A DNA stretch of 64,000 nucleotides from JAWXBR01 sp034440235. Lineage in GTDB: Bacteria; Bacteroidota; Ignavibacteria; Kapaibacteriales; Kapaibacteriaceae. Below, one piece after another: positions 26,727 through 36,072 of this stretch. Every line of letters begins with the position of its first letter. Position 1 is the first letter of the stretch. The notes beneath the pieces were generated by a model. The model had not been told where the DNA came from and did not search any database. It saw only the letters and a program-made list of their open reading frames with translations. The position numbers and the translations under genes are program-made. The stretch covers positions 1 through 64,000 of the forward strand of contig JAWXBR010000017.1 of the NCBI GenBank assembly GCA_034440235.1, read 5' to 3'.

Positions 26727-29539
26727 TGCCAAGGCTAACAAGTATCGCTTCTTGGAGGACCATTGCGAGTAGACTGGCACTCATTGTGCTGCTCGTTATA
26801 GGTGCCGTATCCGCATCGGCACAGAGGTCGATGTCCGTGCAACAACTTCGACTCCTCGACAGCGCCCTGGCGTTAATCGGTCAGCAGCGCTCCGACTGCG
26901 CCATGCCGCCAGATCTGTTCCCAGCCGACAGACATCGTCTTCCGTTTCACGATCGCTTGTTCACCGACCCGTTCTCGTCGTTCGATGTCGCCGATGACAT
27001 CCGGCAGCAAACGATGTTTGCAAGCGAGAACGACATGGCTTCGTTGGCCGACACGCTCATGCATACGCTCGGACTCGGCAAGTACCGCCGACGTATCTAC
27101 GACATCCGCATCCCTGGTGAAGAAATCGTACGCAAGCTCGGATCCGATCCGTATCCTAAAGCAGGATACATAGGTGCAACACTGCTACTGCGCTATGCAT
27201 CGGCTGTAATTCAGGCACGCGACGGCATGACCGTGGCACACGACCGCATTATAAATCAGCCAATGCTCGTTGCAATGTGTGATTCGCTCTGGCGATTGTC
27301 GCGCGAAAACGAGACCTCATCGATTTGGGATTTGTATGATGATGAAGTGGCTGGACGCAAAAAAGCTGCTTCATTTTTTCTAGTGGCAAACCCGGGGTCG
27401 TACACCGATCTCTATGTAAATGGCCTCTCGCTTTATGAGCAGCTCCTCGACTTCGTCCGACTTAGTGCAGACTCGCGACAACTCATGAACGACAGCGTAA
27501 AGACCACTATTATCGACACGCCGTACGGACGTATTGCTGTTGGTGGTGCTGGCGATGACATCTATGAAGGTACGTTCTTTTTAATCGTTGATGTAGGTGG
27601 CAATGACGTGTACAGGTGCTCGGACAGCGGTAAAACAGCAGCACTAAAAACGTATGTGCGATGCATCGTAGACCTCGGTGGCAATGACACGTACATCGGT
27701 GGCGACTTCACGCTCGGCAGCGGCGTTGCAGGCGTTGGCATAATTATAGACAACGATGGCAACGATTTGTATCGTGCTGGAGATTTCTCGGTGGCGTGTG
27801 GACTCTTCGGTGTTGGTATTGTGCACGACCTGCTTGGAGACGACACGTATACGTCGGGGTCGAACGGACAAGGTGCAGGAATTTTTGGCATTGGACTTCT
27901 TATCGACGATGCCGGACACGACACCTATCGCGCACATGCACAAGCGCAAGGGTTCGGCGCAACACGCGGCGTTGGCATCCTCTCCGATAAATCCGGCAAC
28001 GATCAGTACCTCGCAGCAAGTCCGTACGTCGACGTTCTCCGCTACGAATCACATCAAACAACATTCACGCAAGGGGCTGCCCTCGGCTACCGTCCGTTAG
28101 CCTCGGGCGGCATGGGTCTACTTATCGACCACGGTGGCAACGATCAGTACGTGTGCGACATCTACGGCCAGGGCACAGGATACTGGTTCGGACTCGGTGC
28201 GGTGATAGACGTTGCTGGTGATGACCGTTATCAGGCGTACCAATACGCACAAGGTGCTGGTGTACACTTCGCCAGTGGCATCATGCGCGATATGCGCGGC
28301 GACGATGTGTACGTGTCGCATGGCGTGTCGCAAGGGTGTGGACACGACATCGCCTTTGGCATGTTGCTCGACGATGCGGGTAACGACAATTACGTCGTTG
28401 AAAGTTTATCGCTCGGCGGTGGTAATGCAAACGCTGTCTCGATAGCGCTCGATGAAAAAGGAAACGACTCATACAGTGCAACAAATACATCGAACACGCT
28501 TGGCTTTTCAGACTTCAGACGTTCGTACGGAATGATAGGATTGTTTATCGATGGCGATGGCACCGACACCTACGGTTCAACATCGCGCAACGAATCACGA
28601 AGTATTAAGTCTACCTACGGTGTTTTCTACGACACAAAACGCGTTGTTCGAGAAGACACTGTCGTTGAATCTCCACTGGCAACAGCAACCACATCGGTAG
28701 ATCCGACACCTCTTGCAGATACGCCTGAGATGTTGTTTATTCAGGCCTCTGCTGCACCATTACGTTTTCAGAACAATGTGCAGCCAGCACGCGACAAACT
28801 CGCTGCAATGGGCACTGGTGCAATGCCAGAAATCGAAGAGCACCTCACCACACAAATGCCACGTGAGCGACTTACGCTCGAGGACATCATACCACGCATA
28901 CATAAGACGTCGCCAGAAGTTGTCGAACTGCTTATTCGAGAATCGTTGCTTTCGAACGACAATGCAGAGGTGGCCCTTGCTGCTACGCTGGCCGGAAAAA
29001 TCAAGGCACGCTCGGCAGTACCATCGCTCGTTTATCTTGCTACAGACACGTTGTGGCGATTGCGTCGGCTTGCCGCATTTACGCTTGGCGAAATTGGCGA
29101 CAGCTCGAATGTGCCGCTCCTGCAGACCCTTATACGAGACCCTCACCCATACGTGCGTGCACGTGCAGCGTATGCGTTGGGTCTTGTTGGTGGCAACGAC
29201 GGCTTCCGACTCGTGCGCGAAGCGCTTGTCGACGACGAAGCAATCGTGCGCAATTCTGCTGTCGAGGGTCTTGTACGCGGACCCAAACGTCCGATGACAG
29301 AATTAACACGCTGGATATCGAGCGTTACCGATCCGCTCGTTCTGGCGACCGGTGTTCGCGTACTTGCTGCATCTGACACAACAACGCGCGATGCTCAGGC
29401 CTTCGTTTCATTCGTACGCACCTCTCCAGAGTCGGTGCGTCGTACAGTTGATATGATACTCCCCGTTCTGCCTGCGTTCTGGCAAAAGAGTCTAACGCCA
29501 GAACTGCCAATAAAGAAGAAGCGCAAGAAACGTCCGTGA
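26726..29539 (+). CDS. Exported Gly/Asp-repeat solenoid with HEAT repeats
   Basis: A 937-residue protein. After a signal peptide (ends ASAQRS) and a ~230-residue helical N-domain, residues ~270-610 form about eleven ~27-residue units. Each ends in GxDxY, with consensus GxGxLxDxxGNDxYxxxxxxQG. This looks like a right-handed beta-solenoid, similar in flavour to, but not identical with, RTX calcium-binding repeats. Residues ~740-900 are HEAT repeats (LRRLAAFTLGEIGDSSNVPLL; VRARAAYALGLVGG). The C-terminus is Lys-rich. It is coupled to the TPR gene by TAATG and to the NFACT gene by GTGA. Function unknown; probably a surface or periplasmic scaffold. Confidence 0.75.
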   Translation: MPRLTSIASWRTIASRLALIVLLVIGAVSASAQRSMSVQQLRLLDSALALIGQQRSDCAMPPDLFPADRHRLPFHDRLFTDPFSSFDVADDIRQQTMFASENDMASLADTLMHTLGLGKYRRRIYDIRIPGEEIVRKLGSDPYPKAGYIGATLLLRYASAVIQARDGMTVAHDRIINQPMLVAMCDSLWRLSRENETSSIWDLYDDEVAGRKKAASFFLVANPGSYTDLYVNGLSLYEQLLDFVRLSADSRQLMNDSVKTTIIDTPYGRIAVGGAGDDIYEGTFFLIVDVGGNDVYRCSDSGKTAALKTYVRCIVDLGGNDTYIGGDFTLGSGVAGVGIIIDNDGNDLYRAGDFSVACGLFGVGIVHDLLGDDTYTSGSNGQGAGIFGIGLLIDDAGHDTYRAHAQAQGFGATRGVGILSDKSGNDQYLAASPYVDVLRYESHQTTFTQGAALGYRPLASGGMGLLIDHGGNDQYVCDIYGQGTGYWFGLGAVIDVAGDDRYQAYQYAQGAGVHFASGIMRDMRGDDVYVSHGVSQGCGHDIAFGMLLDDAGNDNYVVESLSLGGGNANAVSIALDEKGNDSYSATNTSNTLGFSDFRRSYGMIGLFIDGDGTDTYGSTSRNESRSIKSTYGVFYDTKRVVREDTVVESPLATATTSVDPTPLADTPEMLFIQASAAPLRFQNNVQPARDKLAAMGTGAMPEIEEHLTTQMPRERLTLEDIIPRIHKTSPEVVELLIRESLLSNDNAEVALAATLAGKIKARSAVPSLVYLATDTLWRLRRLAAFTLGEIGDSSNVPLLQTLIRDPHPYVRARAAYALGLVGGNDGFRLVREALVDDEAIVRNSAVEGLVRGPKRPMTELTRWISSVTDPLVLATGVRVLAASDTTTRDAQAFVSFVRTSPESVRRTVDMILPVLPAFWQKSLTPELPIKKKRKKRP

Positions 29540-31074
29540 TTCGTCATCCCTTCACGCTCGACCACCTTGCTGCAGCCCTTTCGACTCGCCTCTCGGGTGC
29601 CACGCTTGTAGAAGTGTACACACAAGAAAAGTTTACAATCATAATGCGTTTTGTGAAAGACAACGAGGCCGTTACCGTTCTTGCCAGCGTCGAACCACAA
29701 TACGGCAGCATTCTCATTCGCGACAATTCCAATCGTGCACGTAAGAATACCATCGATGTTTTTCCAACGCTAGTTGGTCAGCGTCTAGCTACAGTAACCA
29801 GGCATCCGACGGACCGCATTGTTTCGTTCTGGTTCGAGCATGCTCAACTGCACGTGCTTTTATACGGCGGTGCAACGGGCAACATCGTTGCAACATCAGA
29901 CGGCATGGTCGTAGACGCGCTGCGCGACAAACACACACTGGTGCACAAACCATTTGTTGTCCCCGAGTTCACTCCAAAATTGGGTCCGCACTACGAAGCC
30001 CTCGCCCTTGGTGACAAGCAAGCAGACACCGCTCATGTTGCTAGCACCGCTCATACTGCGAGCACTTCGCACCCAGGAGATTCATCTGCAATCATCGCTT
30101 TATGCGAAGCATCAGCAACGTACTACGTTCTCGAGCGCGAGGGTGACGTGTTGTTTTCGTTATTGCCGCTGCCGGGTTGGAATGTTCTCGATGCCAGCGA
30201 TGACATCTTCGTAGCTCTTCAAAAGACCATAAGTCTACGCCGACGTTCGACGCAATTAACAACTGCTCGCTCGGCAACCGTCAAACAGCTCGAACGCGAC
30301 CGCTCTAAGCTCGTAAAGGGCATCGCAGGCATGCAGAGCGATGCAGCGCAGACCGACAGAGCATCGTTGTACAGAATGTATGGCGACATGTTATTGTCCG
30401 TGCCCAACCCAAACATCAAGGGCGAAAAGCAAGCCCTACTTGCAGATTGGAACGGCATCGAACAAACCATTCCGCTCGACGATCTCAAAACGTACATCCA
30501 GAACGCCGATGTTTATTATACACGTGCTCGAAAATCAGAAAAGGCCGCAGAAGACCGTAAACGTCGTTTGCCTCAATACGTCGAACGTCTTGCGCGCATC
30601 GAAGAGCAACTCAGCAACATCGAGCACGCGCAAACACCCGAAGAACTTGGTTCACTTGTACAAACCCGCATGGAAAAACGTCCAGAACAACCAGAACCGC
30701 AACAGCGCTACCGCACGTTTGAACTCGACGACACATACACACTATACGTTGGACGTAGCGCGGCAAACAACGACGAACTCACCATGCGTTTTGCAAAGCA
30801 GAACGACTGGTGGTTTCATGCGCGCGGCGTAAGTGGCTCACATGCTGTGCTAAGGGGCGGAGAAGGGGCCGAGAAGCCCCCTAAAAAAATTCTCGAACAA
30901 GCCGCTGCAATTGCCGCCTATTACTCGCAGGCGCGCAACGCCTCATACGTACCAGTCGTGTACACACAACGCAAAAACGTACGCAAACCCAAGGGCGCAA
31001 ACGTCGGCGCTGTTACGCTCGAACGCGAAACGGTAATTATGGTGAAACCCGAAGCTCCGGCTGGAGCGGAGTAA
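29536..31074 (+). CDS. NFACT family protein (Rqc2/RqcH-like)
   Basis: A 512-residue protein with an N-terminal NFACT-N domain (residues 1-~150, MIRHPFTLDHLAAALSTRL), a coiled-coil middle (~240-390), and an NFACT-R domain ending in DWWFHARGVSGSHAVLR. Bacterial relatives (RqcH) bind stalled 50S subunits and add alanine tails; others are called fibronectin-binding proteins. GTG start overlaps the previous stop. It carries an in-frame 18-bp repeat (TAHVAS/TAHTAS) near residue 165. The N-terminal DR motif used for tRNA selection is not obvious to me. Confidence 0.88.
   Translation: MIRHPFTLDHLAAALSTRLSGATLVEVYTQEKFTIIMRFVKDNEAVTVLASVEPQYGSILIRDNSNRARKNTIDVFPTLVGQRLATVTRHPTDRIVSFWFEHAQLHVLLYGGATGNIVATSDGMVVDALRDKHTLVHKPFVVPEFTPKLGPHYEALALGDKQADTAHVASTAHTASTSHPGDSSAIIALCEASATYYVLEREGDVLFSLLPLPGWNVLDASDDIFVALQKTISLRRRSTQLTTARSATVKQLERDRSKLVKGIAGMQSDAAQTDRASLYRMYGDMLLSVPNPNIKGEKQALLADWNGIEQTIPLDDLKTYIQNADVYYTRARKSEKAAEDRKRRLPQYVERLARIEEQLSNIEHAQTPEELGSLVQTRMEKRPEQPEPQQRYRTFELDDTYTLYVGRSAANNDELTMRFAKQNDWWFHARGVSGSHAVLRGGEGAEKPPKKILEQAAAIAAYYSQARNASYVPVVYTQRKNVRKPKGANVGAVTLERETVIMVKPEAPAGAE
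30028..30072. repeat. 18-bp tandem repeat inside the NFACT gene
   Basis: Two and a half in-frame units encode TAHVAS, TAHTAS and TSH, in a linker between the N-domain and coiled coil. Confidence 0.8.
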
Positions 31075-31106
31075 CACAGAAAGACGACAAAAGTGCCTTG
31101 TGGCTC

Positions 31107-31129
31107 GTAGACACCTATTCGGTGTCTAC
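31107..31129. terminator. Hairpin between convergent NFACT and speA genes
   Basis: GTAGACACC (31107-31115) and GGTGTCTAC (31121-31129) pair perfectly. The 3' arm covers the speA stop codon. T-runs are weak, so this is a probable bidirectional terminator. Confidence 0.6.
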
Positions 31130-33024
31130 TCTTCTAGGTACGTGTACCCGTACAAGCCGCTGCGATAGATGGCAAGAAATTCTTTGCCTTCGAGGACGCT
31201 AATGCGTTTTTCTTTGACGGAGGCGGAGACCCAGGCTTCCATGGTACGGACAAGTTTTTTTGCGTCGAACTGTACGTAGTCGAGAACGTCGGCAACGGTT
31301 TCACCATCGATGACTTTATCGATTTCGTATCCGCCCTTTTCGGTTACGACAACGTGCACTGCGTTGGTGTCGCCAAAGAGATTGTGCAAGTCGCCGAGGA
31401 TTTCCTGGTATGCTCCGACGAGGTACACAGCCAGGTAATAGGGCTCTCCATCTGTGAATGGATGTAATGGCAGAGAGTGTGATGAATCGCGTACGCCGAT
31501 GAAGTGATCGATCTTGCCGTCGCTGTCACACGTGATGTCTTGAATGGTAGCGAGGCGAGACGGACGTTCATTCAGTCGGTGAATGGGCATGATTGGAAAG
31601 AGCTGGTCGATGGCCCACGAATCTGGTAGCGATTGAAAGAGCGAGAAGTTGCAGAAGTATTTATCGGCAAGGAGTTTTTGAAGCTGACGGAAATCTTCTG
31701 GTACTTGCTTTAGGTCTACGGTTAGGTCGCCTGCTTTATGTGCAATTGACCAGTAAAGTTTTTCTGTTTGAGCACGTGTTTTGAGATCGATAAGGCCCAG
31801 TGAAAATCTGTCGAGTGCTTCTTCGCGCATTTGTTGTGCATCGTGCCACGACTCGAGCATGTTGCGACTGTTCATGTTGCCGAGAATGCTATGCATGTCG
31901 CGAACAATCTCGTGGTCTTTTTTTGTAACGCGATCCTTCGATGTCCAGACGGGCATGCTCGTTGTCTCTAGGACATTAAACACGAGCACAGAGTGATGCG
32001 CAGTAAGGGCACGTCCAGATTCTGTGATGACATTTGGATGTGGCAAAGAATTCTTCGTTGCAGCATCTACGAGTGTTGAAATTGCATCGTTGGCGTACTC
32101 CTGAATGGAATAGTTGATGCTCGAAGCAACGGCCGAACGAGAACCATCGTAATCAACGCCTAGACCACCGCCAATGTCGACGAAGTCGATGTCACAGCCC
32201 ATCTGACTCAACTGCACATAGAATTGCGCGACTTCGCGAAGGCCGGATTTAATCTTGCGGATGTTCGTTATCTGCGAGCCAAGGTGGAAGTGGATTAATC
32301 GGAAACAATCGAGTAGGTCGTTCTCGCGTGCAAACTCTACCGCATCGAGTAACTCAGATGCATTCAGACCAAACTTCGACTGGTCGCCACCTGACTCTTC
32401 CCATTTGCCACTGCCAGCGGCTGCAAGTTTAATGCGAACACCGATGTTCGGACGTACCTTGAGACGTTTTGCAACGGCATTAATGAGCTTGAGTTCGTTG
32501 AGTTTTTCTGCTACGATGTAGATGCGCTTGCCCATCTTTTGCGCAAGCAGGGCGAGCTCGATAAACTCTTCGTCCTTGTACCCATTGCAGATAATCAACG
32601 CTTCTTCGTTGTCCATAATGGCCAGCACCGCATGAAGCTCAGGTTTCGAGCCCGCTTCGAGTCCGATGTTGAAGCGTTTGCCGTGTCGGACGATTTCTTC
32701 GAGAACCGGACGTTGCTGGTTTACCTTGATGGGGTAGACGCTATAGTATTTGCCCGTGTAGTCGTATTCGGTTGAGGCTTTCACGAAGCAGCCCGCAATC
32801 TTTTCGATGCGATCATCCAGGATGTCCGGAAAACGCAACAGGACCGGAACCGAGACATCACGCAGGATGAGCTCGTCTACAAGCTCCTTGACGTCGATCG
32901 TCGGACCCTTCGATTTTCGAGGCATGACCGTAGCATTGCCCTTTGCATTGATACCGTAGTACCCAATGCCCCATCCCGTTACATTGTAGAGTTCCGAGGA
33001 GTCTTCTGTCCGCCATTTACGCAT
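31126..33024 (-). CDS. speA: Biosynthetic arginine decarboxylase
   Basis: A 632-residue PLP enzyme converting arginine to agmatine, the first step of polyamine synthesis. PLP-binding lysine in YSVYPIKVNQQRPVLEE near residue 100; IHFHLGSQITNIR and DIGGGLGVDYDGS are barrel-domain motifs, and the C-terminal beta domain is present. Length is normal for SpeA. It is divergent from the Fur-type gene at 33091 and stands alone. Confidence 0.96.
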   Translation of the reverse strand: MRKWRTEDSSELYNVTGWGIGYYGINAKGNATVMPRKSKGPTIDVKELVDELILRDVSVPVLLRFPDILDDRIEKIAGCFVKASTEYDYTGKYYSVYPIKVNQQRPVLEEIVRHGKRFNIGLEAGSKPELHAVLAIMDNEEALIICNGYKDEEFIELALLAQKMGKRIYIVAEKLNELKLINAVAKRLKVRPNIGVRIKLAAAGSGKWEESGGDQSKFGLNASELLDAVEFARENDLLDCFRLIHFHLGSQITNIRKIKSGLREVAQFYVQLSQMGCDIDFVDIGGGLGVDYDGSRSAVASSINYSIQEYANDAISTLVDAATKNSLPHPNVITESGRALTAHHSVLVFNVLETTSMPVWTSKDRVTKKDHEIVRDMHSILGNMNSRNMLESWHDAQQMREEALDRFSLGLIDLKTRAQTEKLYWSIAHKAGDLTVDLKQVPEDFRQLQKLLADKYFCNFSLFQSLPDSWAIDQLFPIMPIHRLNERPSRLATIQDITCDSDGKIDHFIGVRDSSHSLPLHPFTDGEPYYLAVYLVGAYQEILGDLHNLFGDTNAVHVVVTEKGGYEIDKVIDGETVADVLDYVQFDAKKLVRTMEAWVSASVKEKRISVLEGKEFLAIYRSGLYGYTYLEE

Positions 33025-33077
33025 GTATGTCTTCCACGGGCTTGGGGTGATAAACGAAGGCGCAAAACTACGAAGAC

Positions 33078-33085
33078 TATATTTG
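33078..33085 (+). promoter_or_regulatory. TAnnTTTG -7 element before the Fur-type gene
   Basis: TATATTTG ends 5 bases before the ATG at 33091, implying a leaderless or near-leaderless transcript. No TTG at the right distance was found. Confidence 0.4.
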
Positions 33086-33090
33086 CGGAC

Positions 33091-33561
33091 ATGGCAACGC
33101 CTACATCCGACATTGAGCTACTGAAGCAACAGTTTGCCGAATACCTTCGGCTGAAGAAATACCGCAACACACAGGAGCGGTATAAGGTGCTCGACCGCAT
33201 AGCAGAACTCGACAGGCACTTTAGTGCCGACGAGCTCTATATGTACATGAATACAAAGGGAGATCACGTTTCGAGGGCTACGGTGTACTCTACACTCGAT
33301 TTGCTCACGAAATGCACGATTCTCATGAAGCACAGGTTTCAGGGAGACAGCGCCCATTTCGAATTGGCATCCAGAATGCCTGATCATGATCACTTAATAT
33401 GTGTGGAATGTGGACATATCGTGGAATTCAGGGAAAAGAGCATCGACGACATCCGCAACAAGGTTGCCGAAGGCCTGGGCTTCAAGCCCTTGATGCACTC
33501 CCTTCAAATTTTTGCAGTTTGTCCGGATCCCGTCACATGTGTGCACAACACAAACGAGTAA
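33091..33561 (+). CDS. Fur family transcriptional regulator
   Basis: A 156-residue metal- or peroxide-responsive repressor. The N-terminal winged helix (NTQERYKVLDRIAELDRHFSADELY, with SRATVYSTLDLL as recognition helix) is followed by the HDHLICVECGHIVEF metal site. The structural zinc pair is CVEC with the C-terminal CPDPVTC. This organisation suits Fur or PerR. Regulated metal not assignable. topA follows after 75 bases. Confidence 0.92.
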   Translation: MATPTSDIELLKQQFAEYLRLKKYRNTQERYKVLDRIAELDRHFSADELYMYMNTKGDHVSRATVYSTLDLLTKCTILMKHRFQGDSAHFELASRMPDHDHLICVECGHIVEFREKSIDDIRNKVAEGLGFKPLMHSLQIFAVCPDPVTCVHNTNE

Positions 33562-33636
33562 CAGCGTCGGCGAAAAACAACACTAGCGAGTAAAGCGGCG
33601 GAACACTTTGTTATATAACTGCCTCACCGGAGCCGA

Positions 33637-36072
33637 ATGAACAATCTTGTCATCGTAGAGTCACCATCAAAAGCCAAGACCATCCAAAAGTTTCTTGGGG
33701 GTGATTTTATCGTGACGTCGTGCATGGGACATATCCGAGATCTTCCGGGTAACGACAAGGCCATCGACGTAGAAAACAATTTCACGCCAGTGTATGAAGT
33801 GTCCGATGACAAGAAGAAGCTTGTAAACGACCTCAAGAAAATGGCGAAGCAGGCAGACGTCGTCTGGCTCGCGTCCGACGAGGACCGTGAGGGTGAAGCC
33901 ATTGCATGGCATCTCTATGAGGCTCTCGCGTTAACCCCAGAAAAAACGCGACGCATTGTCTTTCACGAAATCACGAAGGCTGCAATTCTTAAGGCGGTAC
34001 AGCAGCCGCGTCAGATCGATCTGAACCTCGTTGATGCACAACAGGCACGTCGGGTACTCGATAGGCTTGTGGGTTACGGACTCTCCCCTGTTCTCTGGCG
34101 CAAGGTGCAGAAGAACCTTTCGGCCGGACGTGTTCAGTCTGTTGCCGTCCGCCTCGTCGTCGAACGCGAACGCGAGATCCAGGAGTTCAACGCAACGAGT
34201 CAGTTTCGCATTAAGGCCTTCTTTGATGTCGACGGACGTACTCTTATCGCAGAACTTCCACGCCGCTTCGATACAGAAGAAGAGGCGCGTGCATTTCTGC
34301 AAGCGTGTGTTGGTGCGTCGTTTCACATCTCGAACCTCGAAACCAAGCCAGGAAAGAAATCGCCGGCAGCCCCCTTCACAACATCTACTCTGCAGCAGGA
34401 AGCAAGTCGTAAGCTTGGGTACTCGCTGTCGCGCACGATGAAGCTTGCGCAGGATTTGTACGAGCAGGGACATATCTCGTACATGCGTACCGATTCGGTG
34501 AACCTGTCAGAAACTGCCATTGAAGGGGCTAAGGCAGAGGTCTTGTCGGCGTACGGAACCGAGTACAGCAACCCAAAGAACTACACAACAAAGGTTGCAA
34601 GCGCGCAAGAGGCGCACGAAGCAATACGTCCGACCGAATTCGGACTGCGTGTTGCGGGCGAAAGCGACAATCATAAAAAGCTTTACGATCTAATCTGGAA
34701 GCGTACTATTGCATCGCAAATGGCAGATGCTAAACTCGAGCGCACAACAGCAACAATTGCCGTATCGACTGTCCCCGACTCGCTCGTGGCAACAGGCGAG
34801 GTGCTAATTTTCGACGGCTTCCTGAAGGTGTACATGGAGTCGAGCGACGAGGAATCGACCCAGGACGATGACGATACATCGAAGATGTTGCCACCGCTGG
34901 AGATGAATCAGACGCTGAATTTTCTGGCGATGAATGCAAACGAACGCTTTTCTCGTCCGCCCGCCCGATATACCGAAGCGAGTCTCGTTCGCAAGCTCGA
35001 GGAGCTCGGCATCGGACGTCCCTCTACCTACGCTCCAACTATCTCGACCATTCAAGCCCGCAAGTATGTCGTAAAAGAAGACCGTGATGGCAAGCAACGC
35101 GAAATACGTTCGTTGCGGCTCGAAGACTTCAACATTACACGTGCTGTAGAGGTCGAGAACACAGGCGCAGAGCGCTCGAAGCTGTTCCCTACCGATGTTG
35201 GCAGTGTTGTAACAGACTTCCTGAAGATGCACTTCGAAGGCATCATGGATTACGGCTTTACGGCAAGTGTAGAAAAGCAATTCGACGAAATAGCGCATGG
35301 TCAGCTCAAATGGACAGAAATGATCCGCGAGTTCTACGTGCCGTTCGATGCCGAAGTAAAAAAGACAACAGAAACAGCAGAACGTCAGAGCGGCGAACGT
35401 CAGATTGGCGTCGATCCGGTAAGTGGTAAAAATGTTTATGTACGCCTTGCACGTTACGGACCCGTAGTGCAAATCGGTGAAGCCGACGATCCGGATAAGC
35501 GTTTAAAGGGGCTCTCGGGGCCTATGTCTATTGCCACCGTTACAATGGACGAAGTGATGGAGCTCTTCAAGTTCCCTCGCATGATTGGAACGTTCGAAGA
35601 CTTCAACATGGATGTGAAGCTCGGACGATTTGGTCCGTACATCGAGCACAACAAAGCCTTCTACTCCATCCCCAAGGAAGACGACCCATACACCATCGAG
35701 GGTGAGCGTGGAGTCGAAGTCATCATTGCACGACGTCAGAACATTCTCGACCGAACCATCAAGACCTTCGACGAAGACCCAACGGTAAAAATCATCAAGG
35801 GCAGATGGGGTCCGTTCATCTCTTACGGCAAACAGAACGTCCGCATCCCCAAGGGCACCGAAGCTGCAACCCTAACGCTCGAAGAATGTTTGCAGCTCGC
35901 AGCACAACAGGCACCCGTCAAGAAGTCGCGCAAAAAAGCAACCGAAGACGAAGACCCAGATGCAGTAAAAGCTCCAGCCTCGAAAAAGGCCGCTGCGAAG
36001 AAAAAACCTGCAGCAAAAAAGAAGGCCGCTGCAAAGAAAAAGACTGTAGCAAAGAAGAAACCGGCATCATGA
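33637..36072 (+). CDS. topA: DNA topoisomerase I
   Basis: An 811-residue type IA topoisomerase relaxing negative supercoils. TOPRIM: LVIVESPSKAKTIQKFLG; acidic DEDREGEAIAW; active-site Tyr in HISYMRTDSVNLS near residue 288. After the core come C-terminal repeats of the topoisomerase C-rpt type (DVKLGRFGPYIEHN, IKGRWGPFISYG) without Cys4 zinc fingers. The tail (last ~45 residues) is Lys/Ala-rich, likely for non-specific DNA binding. The stop overlaps the next start as ATGA. Confidence 0.96.
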   Translation: MNNLVIVESPSKAKTIQKFLGGDFIVTSCMGHIRDLPGNDKAIDVENNFTPVYEVSDDKKKLVNDLKKMAKQADVVWLASDEDREGEAIAWHLYEALALTPEKTRRIVFHEITKAAILKAVQQPRQIDLNLVDAQQARRVLDRLVGYGLSPVLWRKVQKNLSAGRVQSVAVRLVVEREREIQEFNATSQFRIKAFFDVDGRTLIAELPRRFDTEEEARAFLQACVGASFHISNLETKPGKKSPAAPFTTSTLQQEASRKLGYSLSRTMKLAQDLYEQGHISYMRTDSVNLSETAIEGAKAEVLSAYGTEYSNPKNYTTKVASAQEAHEAIRPTEFGLRVAGESDNHKKLYDLIWKRTIASQMADAKLERTTATIAVSTVPDSLVATGEVLIFDGFLKVYMESSDEESTQDDDDTSKMLPPLEMNQTLNFLAMNANERFSRPPARYTEASLVRKLEELGIGRPSTYAPTISTIQARKYVVKEDRDGKQREIRSLRLEDFNITRAVEVENTGAERSKLFPTDVGSVVTDFLKMHFEGIMDYGFTASVEKQFDEIAHGQLKWTEMIREFYVPFDAEVKKTTETAERQSGERQIGVDPVSGKNVYVRLARYGPVVQIGEADDPDKRLKGLSGPMSIATVTMDEVMELFKFPRMIGTFEDFNMDVKLGRFGPYIEHNKAFYSIPKEDDPYTIEGERGVEVIIARRQNILDRTIKTFDEDPTVKIIKGRWGPFISYGKQNVRIPKGTEAATLTLEECLQLAAQQAPVKKSRKKATEDEDPDAVKAPASKKAAAKKKPAAKKKAAAKKKTVAKKKPAS

